Origin: Laccaria trichodermophora
Taxonomy: Eukaryota > Basidiomycota > Agaricomycetes > Agaricales > Hydnangiaceae
Assembly (NCBI GenBank): GCA_018417955.1
Contig: JACTVC010000005.1
Location: 930,001 to 994,000, forward strand
Direction: 5' to 3'
Length of the DNA: 64,000 bases
A program made the position numbers and the translations under genes. The notes under the pieces were generated by a model, which was not told the DNA's origin, searched no databases, and saw nothing but the letters and a program-made list of their open reading frames with translations. Shown one piece after another: positions 12,862 through 25,819 of the stretch. Within the stretch, counting starts at the first letter, position 1. Each line of letters opens with the position of its first letter.

Positions 12862-13454
12862 TGTGTCAGTCAGAAAAGATCCTAGAACTTGAAGAGAAGA
12901 ATAGGTGTGTACAGATGGTAGCTGGGGTAATGAATAAGGACCGGCTGCACGTACTGACGGGCTGTGGGGCAATATCAAATGTCAAAGCGACTCGCGCCTC
13001 GATCTACACGTGATATCAAATCGGTGAAGCTCAGCAACGGCGACGACGACGACTAGCTGGTTGACTGACAATTTTTGTCAACGACGAATGAGGATCAATG
13101 TAAGAGTGAGTTTTTGGCCATGTCGGTCGTACATCGGGTTTATATACATCTTGAAAACGTGATCATCGGACCGACTTTAAGGAAGGATCAACACACACAC
13201 GTTGTAAGCCAACAAAATTGGAAGATCGTGTTTCAAAGAAAAAGCAAAAGAAAAATTATAATAGGACAAGTGTACAATACTAGTATGGAATATATGGGTG
13301 AACTGGGGTGTCCATGCGATGCGAGGGCATTAATAGATAGTGGTGCTGCACATGGGTCCGTTGCTGCAGAGCGTCATGTGCAGAGAATAGATAGCAAGTG
13401 GCTCAACGAGCGACAACGGAGGAAGGTGTGGGGATGATGAACCATGAAAGGCGT
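12862..13454. other. Intergenic, upstream of AAT and downstream of the AN1 gene
   Basis: About 590 bp including the aminotransferase promoter. A 120-codon open frame at 13075-13437 has no family-like features and is not called. Confidence 0.4.
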
Positions 13455-13754
13455 CTACGCAGCGGCAATCTTGGACGCCACCGTCCGCTCGCTCTCCAGT
13501 TTGTTCTTATTCCGATCAAACGCTTGTTGCCGGCAATCTTCAAGGTTGGAGCAGTCATGGTGCTCCGGCAGACGGTGCTATAAGAGGTGAAAAGGGGGCG
13601 TTGAGAAGATGATCACGCGAGGGTCAAGAGAAAAACGCACAGAGCCGCAGAACTGGTTCCTGCAGTGGGGGCATTGGCCGACGATGCGCAGGGCAGCGGA
13701 ACTGCACTGGGCATCGGTGTTGATCTGGAACTGGCAGCGCTTCTTAGCAGCCAT
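13455..13754 (-). CDS. Small single AN1-type zinc-finger protein
   Basis: About 78 residues. Exon 1 (from 13754) is MAAKKRCQFQINTDAQC running to GQCPHCRNQFCGS; after an intron of about 75 nt, exon 2 begins HRLPEHHDC and ends in a charged helix KNKLESERTVASKIAAA. Spliced, it shows the full AN1 ligand set: two N-terminal Cys, CPHC, FC, then C-x2-HRxPExHxC. Splicing is essential, because the unspliced frame loses the His/Cys half. AN1 fingers often occur in proteasome- and stress-linked proteins, but here nothing else is attached. The finger is certain; the cellular role is not. Confidence 0.82.
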
Positions 13755-14143
13755 GGTGGTGATAGGACGGGAGGGATAAGTGTGATGGAGAGGGCGATGA
13801 ACGGGGGGGAAGACGACAAAGAGGACGACGGCGAACGGACTAGCAGTGGGCAAGGGCGTGGGGTTTGCGATAAAAGGCTCTGTGAAGGTGGTAACCAGCT
13901 TATATATATGTCAGAGGCACAAGGACACCCCTGAGAAGACGCGTAAGCCCCAGAATATCACAGCCACTCGGAACACTAAAGTCCCGTGCCGACGTAAAAA
14001 AAAATATCCATTCCAAACCGGAAGATAGGTAGGGTATCATAAAAACTATGGACATTGCTCAACAAGCAAAATTAGAATAAGAATGGCTATAAGGTCCTTT
14101 CTCTCATGGGGGAATAAGAACTCGTTCAATTCGGGTCGTTGCA
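13755..14143. other. Intergenic, AN1 promoter and syntaxin 3' side
   Basis: About 389 bp. No further coding signal was recognised in this stretch. Confidence 0.4.
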
Positions 14144-15652
14144 TCAGGCATGCTGTTACCAGGGTCATCAGTCGAAGTTTCAAAAGCTCAAAAAAAAAAC
14201 GTACAGAAGAGGCAGCGGGAGCAGCAGTGGTTGTTTTGTTCGTATTGAGGTTTTTAGTCACCTCGATGGCGACGACTATCGCAATGATGATCAGAATAAC
14301 GAGAATGATGAAGAAACAGATCCAGCGCTTCTTGCGTGCCGCACGTGCTGAATCGACGGCTTTCGAAGTGTATTGCAAGCTATTCAAGTTACGGTCAGAA
14401 ATATCAGCTTTGTCGAGTGTCAGGCACGAACCCGATCTCCGTGTCCTTTTCTACTCCTTCTGCCTGAGTTTCAATGGCATTTATTGTCTCGTCCTGCTGT
14501 TCAACGAGAACGCTCATCTAATATAAAACATCAGCAAAGTCCAAAAATAGAACTCAAATCGGGACGAACATCGTTAAATAGCTGTGCAAGCTCTCCGAGC
14601 GTTTTTTCAATTCGTTTGATATCCTCATGCCTTTCCTGAACTTCACGGTAAGCGGCGCGGGATTCCGTGAAACGGGAATTCAACAACTGGAAGTAAGGAT
14701 AGTCATGAGTTTTTTTTTCTTGCTAACGGGAATAGTTTGCACTCACAGCTTGACTGAAGATTTGGCCACCTTGCTCGTCGTTGACGACAGCACGGACTTC
14801 CTCCGGGGTCGCATCAGGTTTAACTGTAATGAAGAGTCAGTAACGAAAGCGTCTTTGTTAGAAACTCAGCCCACCAATTTTAAATTGCCTCTCCATTCTT
14901 TGCTTGTACTTCGTGCGGTATTGTTGCTCCACAGATTGGTAATTCTGGATAGCCTCCACGAATTTTGACTTCACCAAGGCTGTCTGTTCCGCGTTTCTCT
15001 TTACCGTCCAAAGCTGGATATCAAAACGAATGACATACCTGTTGCTTTCTGATTTGTCCATCCCGACCCGGACCTCCCTGGGCCTCTAGCGCCTTTATCC
15101 GGCGTTTGAGCGTTGCACTGAGGGCGCTGGTATCCTCGACAAGCTCGTCCAACTGAGCGGCATTACGTTGCGCAGCGGCATCGTCCATGTTGTTCAGTGA
15201 GCGCGAATGGAGATCACTAATTCGCGTGACATTGTCATTGAAAGTTCGCAGACTGTCTTGAAGCGAGGATATCTGCAAGACCAGTAAGCAGCGGTGACAG
15301 GGTCGAATGTTGCCGTAACACGTACTTCATTATAGAATGCTGGCATGCCTTCTGTAGGCGTCGACGACCCCAAATGCGTCCTGCTGTCCCTCACGTCCGA
15401 CATCTCATACGAGCTATTGTCCTGCTGCGCGTATGGGTTTGGTCTGCGGCTCTGGTATCCGCCTCCTGACGCCTGCGTCGGGTACGAATCCCTAAACCAA
15501 AATTCACTTCAAATTCAAAGAAAAGGGGCTCATATAGCGTACGTAGAGGTATTTCCGCCTTGTTGCTGAGCCTAGAAAACGTGAGTACCGCAAACATGGT
15601 GTCAAAGTCCATGTTAGCTTACCCGCATAGCGGCCAACCTGTCTCTCGCCAT
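14144..15652 (-). CDS. SSO1: Plasma-membrane Qa-SNARE, syntaxin 1/Sso type
   Basis: t-SNARE for fusion of secretory vesicles with the plasma membrane. A tiny first exon MARDRLAAMR is followed by a Gln/Gly/Tyr-rich stretch with NPYAQQDNSSYEMSD, the Habc helices (ISSLQDSLRTFNDNVTRISD, FVEAIQNYQSVEQQYRTKYK), and the SNARE helix with LFND-MSVLVEQQDETINAIE. Its central Gln (the second Q of EQQ) is the zero-layer residue. KAVDSARAARKKRW precedes a single C-terminal membrane anchor (FFIILVILIIIAIVVAIEV). The last intron moves the stop to 14144, giving a short luminal tail ending SSHA. About eight small exons. Length and order match Sso proteins. Confidence 0.9.
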
Positions 15653-15933
15653 TGGTATGTGTGTATATCAAAGACAAAGAAAATAGTGAAAAAAATAAGT
15701 GTGCAGATAGATATCGGTGTGATAGAAGCGCTGACGGTGGAGGGGAGGTCGATCGAGGCGACGTTGAAATGTGAGGCTGTGACCTGGCTGTGACCGTGCA
15801 ACAAAACCAACAAGGACAAATAATATGGTTCGACCAGTGTTTTTGCAGTGTATATCAATGCAATGCTAGAGTACATTCTTCCCTACTAATCCTAGTATGT
15901 CAGTAATTACCATTGACTTCACAAGACAAGTTT

Positions 15934-17683
<1,750 letters not shown>

Positions 17684-17831
17684 GGTAGAAAAAATGTTAG
17701 AGTAGTAGGGATAAGGGTCAGATCGCAGACCAAGAAGAGGGGTCGCGACAAACTCCGACGTCACCAAGCCAGAAAGGTTTTCTGCAGGACGGTCAACTGG
17801 CTCTTTCTTACACTGCTAAATCCTTGCATCC

Positions 17832-19549
17832 ATGTCTCGTTCACAAAGCGCCGCAATGTGCTCGATTGCTCTGAATGCGTACGCTGCTCACCTGCTCAGT
17901 CACGATTCCACCAGCACGACTAACGTTGAACACAGGTTATGTGCAGGAGGCATATTCACGTTCCCCCTGCTATCGCCAGCCATGGCGGCGCATGTAAAAC
18001 TAAGTCAGCCTCAGCTGACAACCATTGCATTGGCGTTTGTCCATGAGCTCCACATGTTTTTATTCCCCACTCACGATTTGGCAGGGGTATGATGAGCCAA
18101 TACACCGTGGCCGCGATGGTTGGGAAAGTGGTTGATACACATGGTCCTTCCGTCTGCTCCCTTATTGCTGCTTTCTTGTTTGCCTTTGGCTTTGGCGTGT
18201 TTTCCTACGAAATTTACACCACACCACCTGATATTGTCATTCCTTCACCAGCATCATTTCACCGCCTAACCTTCTTCTTTTTCCTGGCCGGCTTGGGCAC
18301 AGTCTTTTCGTGAGTCTTTTGAAAAGGCTTCTTCGTCTTTCTAAGGACTTCTCAGCTACTTCTCCTCTGTTTTTGCCGCCTCAAAAGCGTTCCCTCGACA
18401 TCTAGGACTAGTGTCTGGTGTTAGCATGGCTCTTTTCGGGCTGTCTCCGTTATTCCTATCAGTTGTTGCTTCAAACTACTTCACAGATCCCCAGACCAAG
18501 GCCCTGGATGTTTCTCAATTCATGCTTTTCTTGGCCATATTAACCACCACCGTTTACCTCCTCGGAGCAGTTAACCTCAGAATTATTACCCCTGACCCTG
18601 ATAGTGCTCCAGAACGGTTATCATCAAGTGATGTTGAAGAGGTTATCAGAGAAACCACTGCACTTTTGCCCAAACCTACCCCTACTTCAGACCCGACCGT
18701 TGCAGACCTATTACGCAGCCAAGATTTTTGGCTGCTCATGGTATTTTGCATATTAACGCTTGGGGCTGTGAGTGGTTTACTACCATGAAATTGACTGATC
18801 TGGATTAATTCCTACCTACTAGTCTGAGATGATCATATGCAACATTGGCACGATTGTGCTTTCACTACCAGGCTCTGACGGGCCTCTACCTGAAAGTATC
18901 AACGTCGAGGCGTCAACTAACCATCAGGTCCGACTACTTTCTTTGGCCAACACGATATCCCGCATCATCATTGGGCCTCTTGCTGACTATGTGTCACCTA
19001 TCACCTCAAACCTGACAATTGACGATCAAACGACCCCAAGAAAGCACCGAATAAATCGGATCGCATTCCTTACTGGTGCGGCCGTGGTGCTCGCTGTAAC
19101 ATTCCTTTGGATGGTGACCCAGGTCACTTCGCGAGAAGCCATCTGGACCCTCAGGTATGTTCAAAATTCTTTCGCAACTTGACGTTAAATTTAGCCATCG
19201 GAAGTGTGGGTACAGGTCTTGGCTACAGCACCATTTTTACTGTCTTGTAAGTGAAATCATAAGCGACGGGAGCAGAAAATAACATTCCACCAGGCCAAGT
19301 ATCATATCCTCCATGTGGGGGATCAAAAATGTTGGACGGAATTTTGGCCTTCTGATGTATGCGCCATTCACTGGAAATCCGATTTTCTCCTACATGTACG
19401 CGTTTGTATCGGACGCCCACTCGCATGGGTACGGCATATGCCAAGGCCGAGATTGTTGGCAACTGACTTTCTGGATAAGCTTCGGAACCTTGAGTGTGTC
19501 ATGTTTGACCAGTCTTGTGCTCTGGAATCGCTGGAAAGGCAGCTTATAG
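17832..19549 (+). CDS. MCH1: Major facilitator transporter, Mch1/nodulin-like type
   Basis: Predicted multi-span transporter. Exons give MCSIALNAYAAHLLSHDSTS, then CAGGIFTFPLLSPAMA, the helix pair around MMSQYTVAAMVGKVVDTHGP, LGLVSGVSMALFGLSPLFLS, a cytoplasmic loop with ETTALLPKPTP and DLLRSQDFWLLMVFCILTLG, and the second half with NTISRIIIGPLADYVSP and SSMWGIKNVGRNFGLLMYAP. The end ICQGRDCWQLTFWIS resembles the C-terminal part of yeast Mch1, a vacuolar-membrane protein once grouped with monocarboxylate transporters. The first visible intron joins TTIALAG to MMSQY. The substrate is unknown even in yeast. Confidence 0.82.
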
Positions 19550-19587
19550 ATTGGAAACGTTTGTATCTATTGCGAGATCTAATTGCA

Positions 19588-20490
19588 TTACTCGTCATGT
19601 CTAGACTGCTTAGTGACAGTGGGATGGAAGCTGTTAATCAGCCTAAAGGACATTATAGCTACCAGCGCTGCAACAACATAGATAACAATGCGAATCTCCA
19701 ATGGGTTTTCCGTAAGGAACGGGTAGGGAACTGTCGGCACCACAAGTGTCAAATAGGCCATAATGGCAACAGGAAGATGCAAAACCACTCACAGTTCCCG
19801 TTATTATTTTTAGCGCAATGCTCGACCCACAAACCGTACCATACCGCGAAGACAGTTGCAGCAAAGGGTACACGATATTTAAGTTCCCTCACTTCGTATT
19901 TGATGTCGAAGATAAAAAAATCCACCAGCAAAGCCAACGCAGGCGACGCATGTAACGCCAGGTCGATGGATAGTGGCAGGCGAAGGTGGTCGGATTGTAC
20001 AATGAGACTCGGGAGGAGTAGAATCAGGGACCAGTAGACTAATGAGATAACCACAGCAAGCTGTTATAAATAGTATGGTAAAAAAGTTTATCGCAAGGGC
20101 GTTAAATGTAGACGCACAGGCATGGCTATTATAAAGAGGTGTCTTTTCAAAGAACGAAGGGCTTTCAAGAGGTCTGGTCGGCATTCATGTTGGGCAGACG
20201 ATAGAATGAGGCTTACTACTTGAATAAGGGAATATTGCAACAGTCAAACCAGTCAGCATGGTCAACCACGCTAGTAGTAGTCTAAAATGTTCATTAATTA
20301 GAAAGAGGCCGGATTTGGATGGTAGAATTGTCGCGACCTACCCTTGAATCGTGAGGTATTGGAAATGACCACCATATTGACTACGAATCCAAACCTCGAC
20401 ATCGCCCAAGGAACCGAGACTCCTGAATCCATGCGTCATGATCCCCATGGCGGTCGCATTGAGAAAGGCTCTGGAGAGTGTCCTGGACAT
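19588..20490 (-). CDS. FAR-17a/AIG1-like integral membrane protein
   Basis: AIG1-family proteins are multi-span membrane proteins; animal members hydrolyse fatty-acid esters of hydroxy fatty acids using a Thr/His pair. The protein starts MSRTLSRAFLNATAMGIMTH and contains the family block YGGHFQYLTIQGLLLAWL. The conserved His lies in LDLALHASPALALLVDFF (SIDLALHA here), followed by WVEHCAKNNNG and VPYPFLTENPLEIR near the C-terminus (TLVVPTVPYPFLTE). At least four exons; the intron after IQG is certain. The C-terminal end at 19588 is TKQSRHDE. The alternative ATGs at 20448 and 20439 are less likely, since the longer start keeps a hydrophobic N-terminus. Confidence 0.75.
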
Positions 20491-20601
20491 CGATTATTCG
20501 CGCTAGCCAGAGCGCAGCGATTGTAAGTGATCAAGATGTATTTGGGTGTGTTGTGCAACTGCGTATTATGTGCTGATCCGCTACCACGACAAGCTCAATG
20601 C

Positions 20602-21314
20602 ATGAGACGCATTCGCCCAATTCCCGATACCCATCCCCAATTTTCTGTCCTCGATCTCCCAGGATATCGCGAATATAGAGTGGAAAATTGGCACTTGGCA
20701 AGAGATGGCAGTGGTCGAGTAATACGAGGAACATCCTATTTCCTATGGTGGTCGATCCTCTCACTCTGTTTATCAATTGCATGGTTGAAGGTAATCAATC
20801 TCCTTGGCTAGTTCTGCCAAAAACTTTTCTCACCAATTATTCAGACCACCGCTTGGCTTTTGGCAACTTCCTTACTGGCTATCACTTTGGTTGGCATCAA
20901 CAGCTTGCCAATACTCTATGGTGAATGCGCTTCAGTGCGCTTCTTGTCTTCGGCCCTTGAATCGCCAATTTTATAGAATCTGTTGTCGTTATACCTTCGC
21001 AAGGTATCCAGTTTGAAACCCATCAAGGATTGACCTCACGGCCATTAATTTCCTCCCGGCGCTTCATCCCATTCGCTTCCTTAGAGAATGTCGTTATTAA
21101 CGAGGCCCTGCATCGCTGGAATGTGCGGTTTTATTTAGTTGCCATTCGGCAAGTTGGAGCCCACGGGCACCGTTTGGAAGTCGCTTTCGAGGTAAGTTCG
21201 TTTCTCCTCTTTCGATATTTAGGTTGACGGTCCTAGAATCTCTTGCCTCATCACCCCATCCTTCGACAAGTTTATCATGGTATCCAAGAACTTTCACCGT
21301 ACGTTGCGAGATAG
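20602..21314 (+). CDS. GPI15: PIG-H/Gpi15-like subunit of GPI-GlcNAc transferase
   Basis: PIG-H is part of the ER complex that makes GlcNAc-phosphatidylinositol, the first step of GPI-anchor synthesis. Two hydrophobic helices (FLWWSILSLCLSIAWLK and AWLLATSLLAITLVGI) precede the PIG-H domain: ESVVVIPSQGIQFETHQGL, RRFIPFASLENVVINEALH, WNVRFYLVAIRQ, and after the last intron NLLPHHPILRQVYHGIQEL. Stop at 21314. Three clean introns near 20790-20843, 20921-20977 and 21192-21235 keep frame. The start MRRIRPIPDTHPQ at 20602 is the best ATG; one 25 codons upstream is in frame. Short but complete. Confidence 0.88.
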
Positions 21315-21367
21315 AAGCCAGATATTTTATGCTACATAATGCCGGGAATAAATTAAACAACGATTAT

Positions 21368-24300
21368 TTATCTCAGCGAAGACATGTCCGGTCCATCCTC
21401 ACTTTCATATGCACTTAAAAGTTCGTCATAGCCTTCATCGTCCCCTTCCTCTGCTGCGCTGTCCCGACTACTTCCCGGTGGATCCCGGTTCTCCACAGAG
21501 ACTTTCCGCACCCGATATCCAGCAGACACTCTTCGAGTTCTACTGTCTTGTCTGTCGGAGGACACATTCCTTTTTTCAGGGCTACCAGATGATACCTTCC
21601 TCGATCTTCGAGGAGAGCGTCCCAAGTTGAACGGTGCTGCATCTTCCTCGAGCTCGAATTTCGAAGCTCTTGGTGTAGCAACAGCGTCAATCTCATCTCC
21701 AGGCCATGGAACTGAAAGGTTTGCGGCGGAAGGACTAGGTGTTTTTTGCTCAATGGAAGTTCGTGATTTAGCGGGATTGTCTTGTATCTGAAGATTTGTA
21801 GGTCGCGCGGGATGACGCTTCGAACGCACTCGTGCGGTCCGCGTTGGTAATCGTACGGCGGGAGAGTCGGAGGTATCGTCTGTGGTGATCGACGGGTCTG
21901 TTCTTTTTCGTGAGAGCTTCCTCACAGGCGAAGGTGGTTCGTGGGGTGTACTATCCGAGGCTTCTGAGCTCGCGCCATTCGCTTGATCCATTGCACTACG
22001 CGTCTTGATCTCATAAACCGATGGAGCGGAAGCTGGTGGCGAGACCCATGAATCAGCAATTGCTGGACTGTGAACGTTCCTTGCGAGCCCAGAGAGGCGT
22101 GAAGAATCTGGTGATGGGGCAGATGAGTTCCGGGAGGACGACCGCGAGTGAAGCACACGGAAGTTCGGCGCCATAGGCGAAATCGATCTACGGTTCAATG
22201 GGACCACCCGACTGCCGCTGCCGTCCGAATCCCAGTCAAACTTGGCTGAGTTCAAAGGGCGGCCCAGTGCGTCGGACGGAGACAGAGATGAAATCGACGA
22301 CTGGGAGTCTCTGTGAACGTGGCGTTGTTTCAATCTCATGACGTCTGCCCACTCCTCTGTGTCTGGGGTAGACATGACACCACTGATAGGGAAAGGAGGG
22401 CTGTCTTTTTTACCAGCTGTTATAAGTGTTGCAGAATTTAACAGAAGAGGTCGAGGCCCAGATTTCGACGCTGTTTGAGGCGGAGAGCGTGTTAGAAGCA
22501 GGCTCCGGGTTTTGTCGATGATTCCAGAATTTTGCGCAGCTCCCTCAGAATTGGTAGGTGAGAACAACGCTGAACCTACCTGGGGAGGTTTGAAGGGGTC
22601 ATCTGAACGGAAGTTGAGTGATCGAGTTGGGGGGGAGTATATGCCAATTCGTTCCACGGGAAGAGAACCTCGTCTGTCGTCTGAGTGGGGTCGGATGATA
22701 GGGCTGGCTGATTCACTATGAGCTGTGTGGTGTTCACGAAAGTCACTCGTGCGTGACTGGTCTGCACTACGTCCCCAGGTACCCATCAAAGCCCTGGCGC
22801 GCCAACTGGAGCTAACCTTGGCAAGCGTCGCGGCTGCGTTGGAGTCCTTCAACTTTTCCGCGTAACCCCATATACTTGAAGCTGCCTGCGTAGAGGTAGA
22901 AGCTTGAAATTGGTCGGCGCCGTTAGCACGAGGTTGTTCGATTTGTCGAGGTATTGATGCGGGCGAGGCGGGGGGCGGACTGTTGGGTAGGGGCGATTCA
23001 ACAGGCCGATTTGTGATGCCTTTCCACATTGTACTTGCAAATTGTGTATAGGTCGAATTTTCCTGCGTTTCCGTTTCATTACCATCAACATGCTCGTCTT
23101 CACTCGAATCCTCGTCTTCACTTGGTGAATCCTCTGGTGAAGAAGCTTGATTGGTGAAGCCTTTCCACATGGTAACCTTCAGCCGAGCCCCCAAACTAAG
23201 TGATTCGTGTTTTGCGGCATTTGCCTCCTGTGCTCTCTTCTGGGCCAAATCAACTGCGGTCTGCAGTATTCGTTCGATTCCGCCAAATGCCTCAATAGGG
23301 TAGTTTTGAAGCGTCCTCAATCCTTCTAAGAAAGGGTCACTCATAGAAGGGGCGGGGTGAACGTCGCTAGTTTCGTCTGCCCATAAACTAGCTGCTTTTG
23401 GGCCGACGTTGCTTATTCTGCAGATGCAGTAAGCTTAGTACTAGAGATAGTGATAAAACTGGGGCTACACACCGTAAGAGTGCAGTCCTGGAATGGATTA
23501 GCATTGCCGTGCAGATATCCAGCAGAAAGTCAGATTTCGGGTTCGTATCTCGCGCTCTCTGCTGCCAAGAGAGAAGGGCATCCCAAGCTACAAGGGCCGA
23601 CGGAAGAGGTAACGTATGGGTAAGCAGAGGGGTAATCCATCGGCTATCCAGATGGCATACATCAGTAGTGGGAGATAAGCATAAGGAGACCTTGCTCACA
23701 ATGAATAATGAGGTAAAGCAGGATCCAGGCCCTTCGCTTGCTAATGGATTTTAGACTCGACTTCAGAAGGATGTCAAACACGGACCTACCAAATCTTCGA
23801 AAAGCTCCGCATCAGCGTACACGAGTCTTTCACTGAACCTTCTCATCCACTTGGTTCCTCCTTCTTCTTCGAGCTCCGAAAATTCCGCCACTATGGCCTC
23901 GAAGACCCAGAAAGTGTCTGCCTCGACGTGGCTCAACTCCTCAGGCTCAATTTCCTGGTTAAGGGCAGAGTAGACAGGGATTAACAATGATGGAATATGA
24001 GAGGAACGATTTGCCGGGTTAATGGATGTATGAAGGTACAGCAGCCGAAGAAGTGCCGAACAATGTAATGGGTGTGCGTCCCCAAAGGAGTAGGCCTTTG
24101 AGGGCAACAAGGTCATGGGGTTGTTCAATCCAGTCAAAGCAGAGTCAAAACTTGTGAGAGAAATTTCGGGCGTGGCGTCAGCACTAGGTTCTTCGAGCCT
24201 AATTTCAGGTGCAGGTGCTTGAGAACCATTTTCTTGGAGCAGTTTGAGTCTAGCGTCCAGGGCGCGTGCACAGGAAACCTTGTCTTCCCCCTCGTACATC

Positions 24301-25605
24301 GTGCTGAGTGGACATTGAGGATAAATTTCTGGTCCGTCTTCGAGGGAAGCAAATAGATTTTGAGGGACACCGGAGAGTTGTTTTTGAACACTAAGCAATA
24401 TTTCATCTGAAGACGAAAGCGGAGAGGTTGGAGACGCAGCGGCTTCATATGGTTTCAATAGTCGTCGCGCGAGATCCTTCGTACCCCCGCCGGTTATCTT
24501 TTGTTGTTCACGAAATAAAAATGACCCACGTAGTAACATTGGCGCTGTTTTGAAGCTTCGCTCTTCCATGTGGCTTTCGTCTCCGGAAGATATCCAAGAA
24601 ATAGTCTAGAAAATGCCATTGACAACGATTAACAGTCAGTAAGATAAGATGTCTTGGGACTCACTTCCAAATTCGAGGACGTAGCCACGAAGGCTCATCG
24701 GGAATGCCTGAACACAGATACAAAACAATAGCACAACTGAAGATATTGGCACTGACCATGCAGGCAAAGCTTCCGCAAACGAGGTAAATCGACGACGGGC
24801 ATAACTTCAGGGTCAAGCATCTCAGAAAGGGAGTCCACACTGGCAAAGAGTCAGTTCCAAGATTTTGAACTCTGCACAAGTTACAAACATTTCCTCCCGC
24901 ATTGGTTCAGGCGTCCATTTCACTCCATAATTCTGAGCAACACTCTTCAGATACTGATTGAGTAGACTGGCTGAGGGGAGAGGCGCAGAAGTAGCGCGAA
25001 CGATTCGCGAGGAGACGTGATTGTCTCGATTCCCAGTTGCAGAACGCGCGAAGTCTGGGCCGAAATGCTGGATAAGTATACTGCGAGCCATATCAAGATC
25101 TGCCTTAAGTGTGAGCAATAAGACCTCGTAACATAATGATCATGAGGGACCTTTCGAACGGACGTAAGGCGCCGCATATATAATACTGGAAGCAGCTTCT
25201 ACGATGGTGGGACTTGGGGCGAGGCTGCTGAGGGGTTAGAAGGCCTGTTAAATGTACACCGAGGGTTTCCTCGCGCACCTATGTTCCAACTCGCTAAAGT
25301 GTTCCAAAATGACTCCAATTTCCATCTCAAGCGTCTCCAACAAGTCTCCCAAGATATCATCTTGAATATTTTTCTGTGCCTTCGCTCGAGCTAATGCGAC
25401 GTCGCCTTGCTGGAGTAAGGTAGCAATGTCTTTGCGAGATACGCTCCCTTGAGAATCCAACTTGGCCTGCAGCTGCCCTAGCCTTTGACTAGCCAGCCTG
25501 AGTTGAGCCTATAATGAAGCACACATATGTCAAGATTTGAGTGGCCGATATTGGACATGACAAACGAACCTTCACGGTCGCAGGTTCCCATTTCGAGATC
25601 GCCAT
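21368..25605 (-). CDS. IST1 domain fused to a TBC (Rab-GAP-like) domain
   Basis: The N-terminal 190 residues are an IST1 domain (ESCRT-III-associated): MAISKWEPATVK then AQLRLASQRLGQLQAKLDSQ, IATLLQQGDVALARAKAQKN, SSIIYAAPYVRSK, NQYLKSVAQNYGVKWTPEPM. A 49-nt intron near 24835-24884 joins EPMREE directly to IVDSLSEMLDPEVMPVVDLP, RLRKLCLHGIPDEPSWLRPR and a TBC domain (KQRQCYYDLARRLLKPYEAA, SYRWLTPLLTHTLPLPSALV). Without that splice IST1 ends 26 codons later and the TBC part has no good start. A Ser/Arg-rich tail of about 650 residues follows (YPIEAFGGIERILQTAVDLA). The usual TBC finger motifs IxxDxxR and YxQG are not visible, so GAP activity is doubtful. The role is probably endosomal, by inference. 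Confidence 0.78.
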
Positions 25606-25819
25606 TAATTTTCAAGGTTTAGCAAGGCGACCTATGAGTCAAATGAGGGAGACCAGAGAGTACTTTTTGGTGTGTCACCGGAGTCGCAATACCGTACGTA
25701 GGCTACAGTTTGGTGTCCACATGGGCTGTGCCTGTAGGAACGGCCTGTTGGCCTTGTTTGGCAAATTCATAATAGACTCTTGTTCACCTCAAGTGTTAAA
25801 ATTACAACTCCCGGAGTAC

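Noticed and set aside
13075..13437. Plus-strand open frame of 120 codons downstream of the AN1 gene
   Set aside because: No domain, no splice context, and its composition is unlike the neighbours; probably chance in UTR or intergenic DNA.
24822..25605. IST1 as a separate gene ending at 24822
   Set aside because: Its last 20 residues are then unlike IST1, whereas a normal intron links it in frame to the TBC part; kept as the main alternative.
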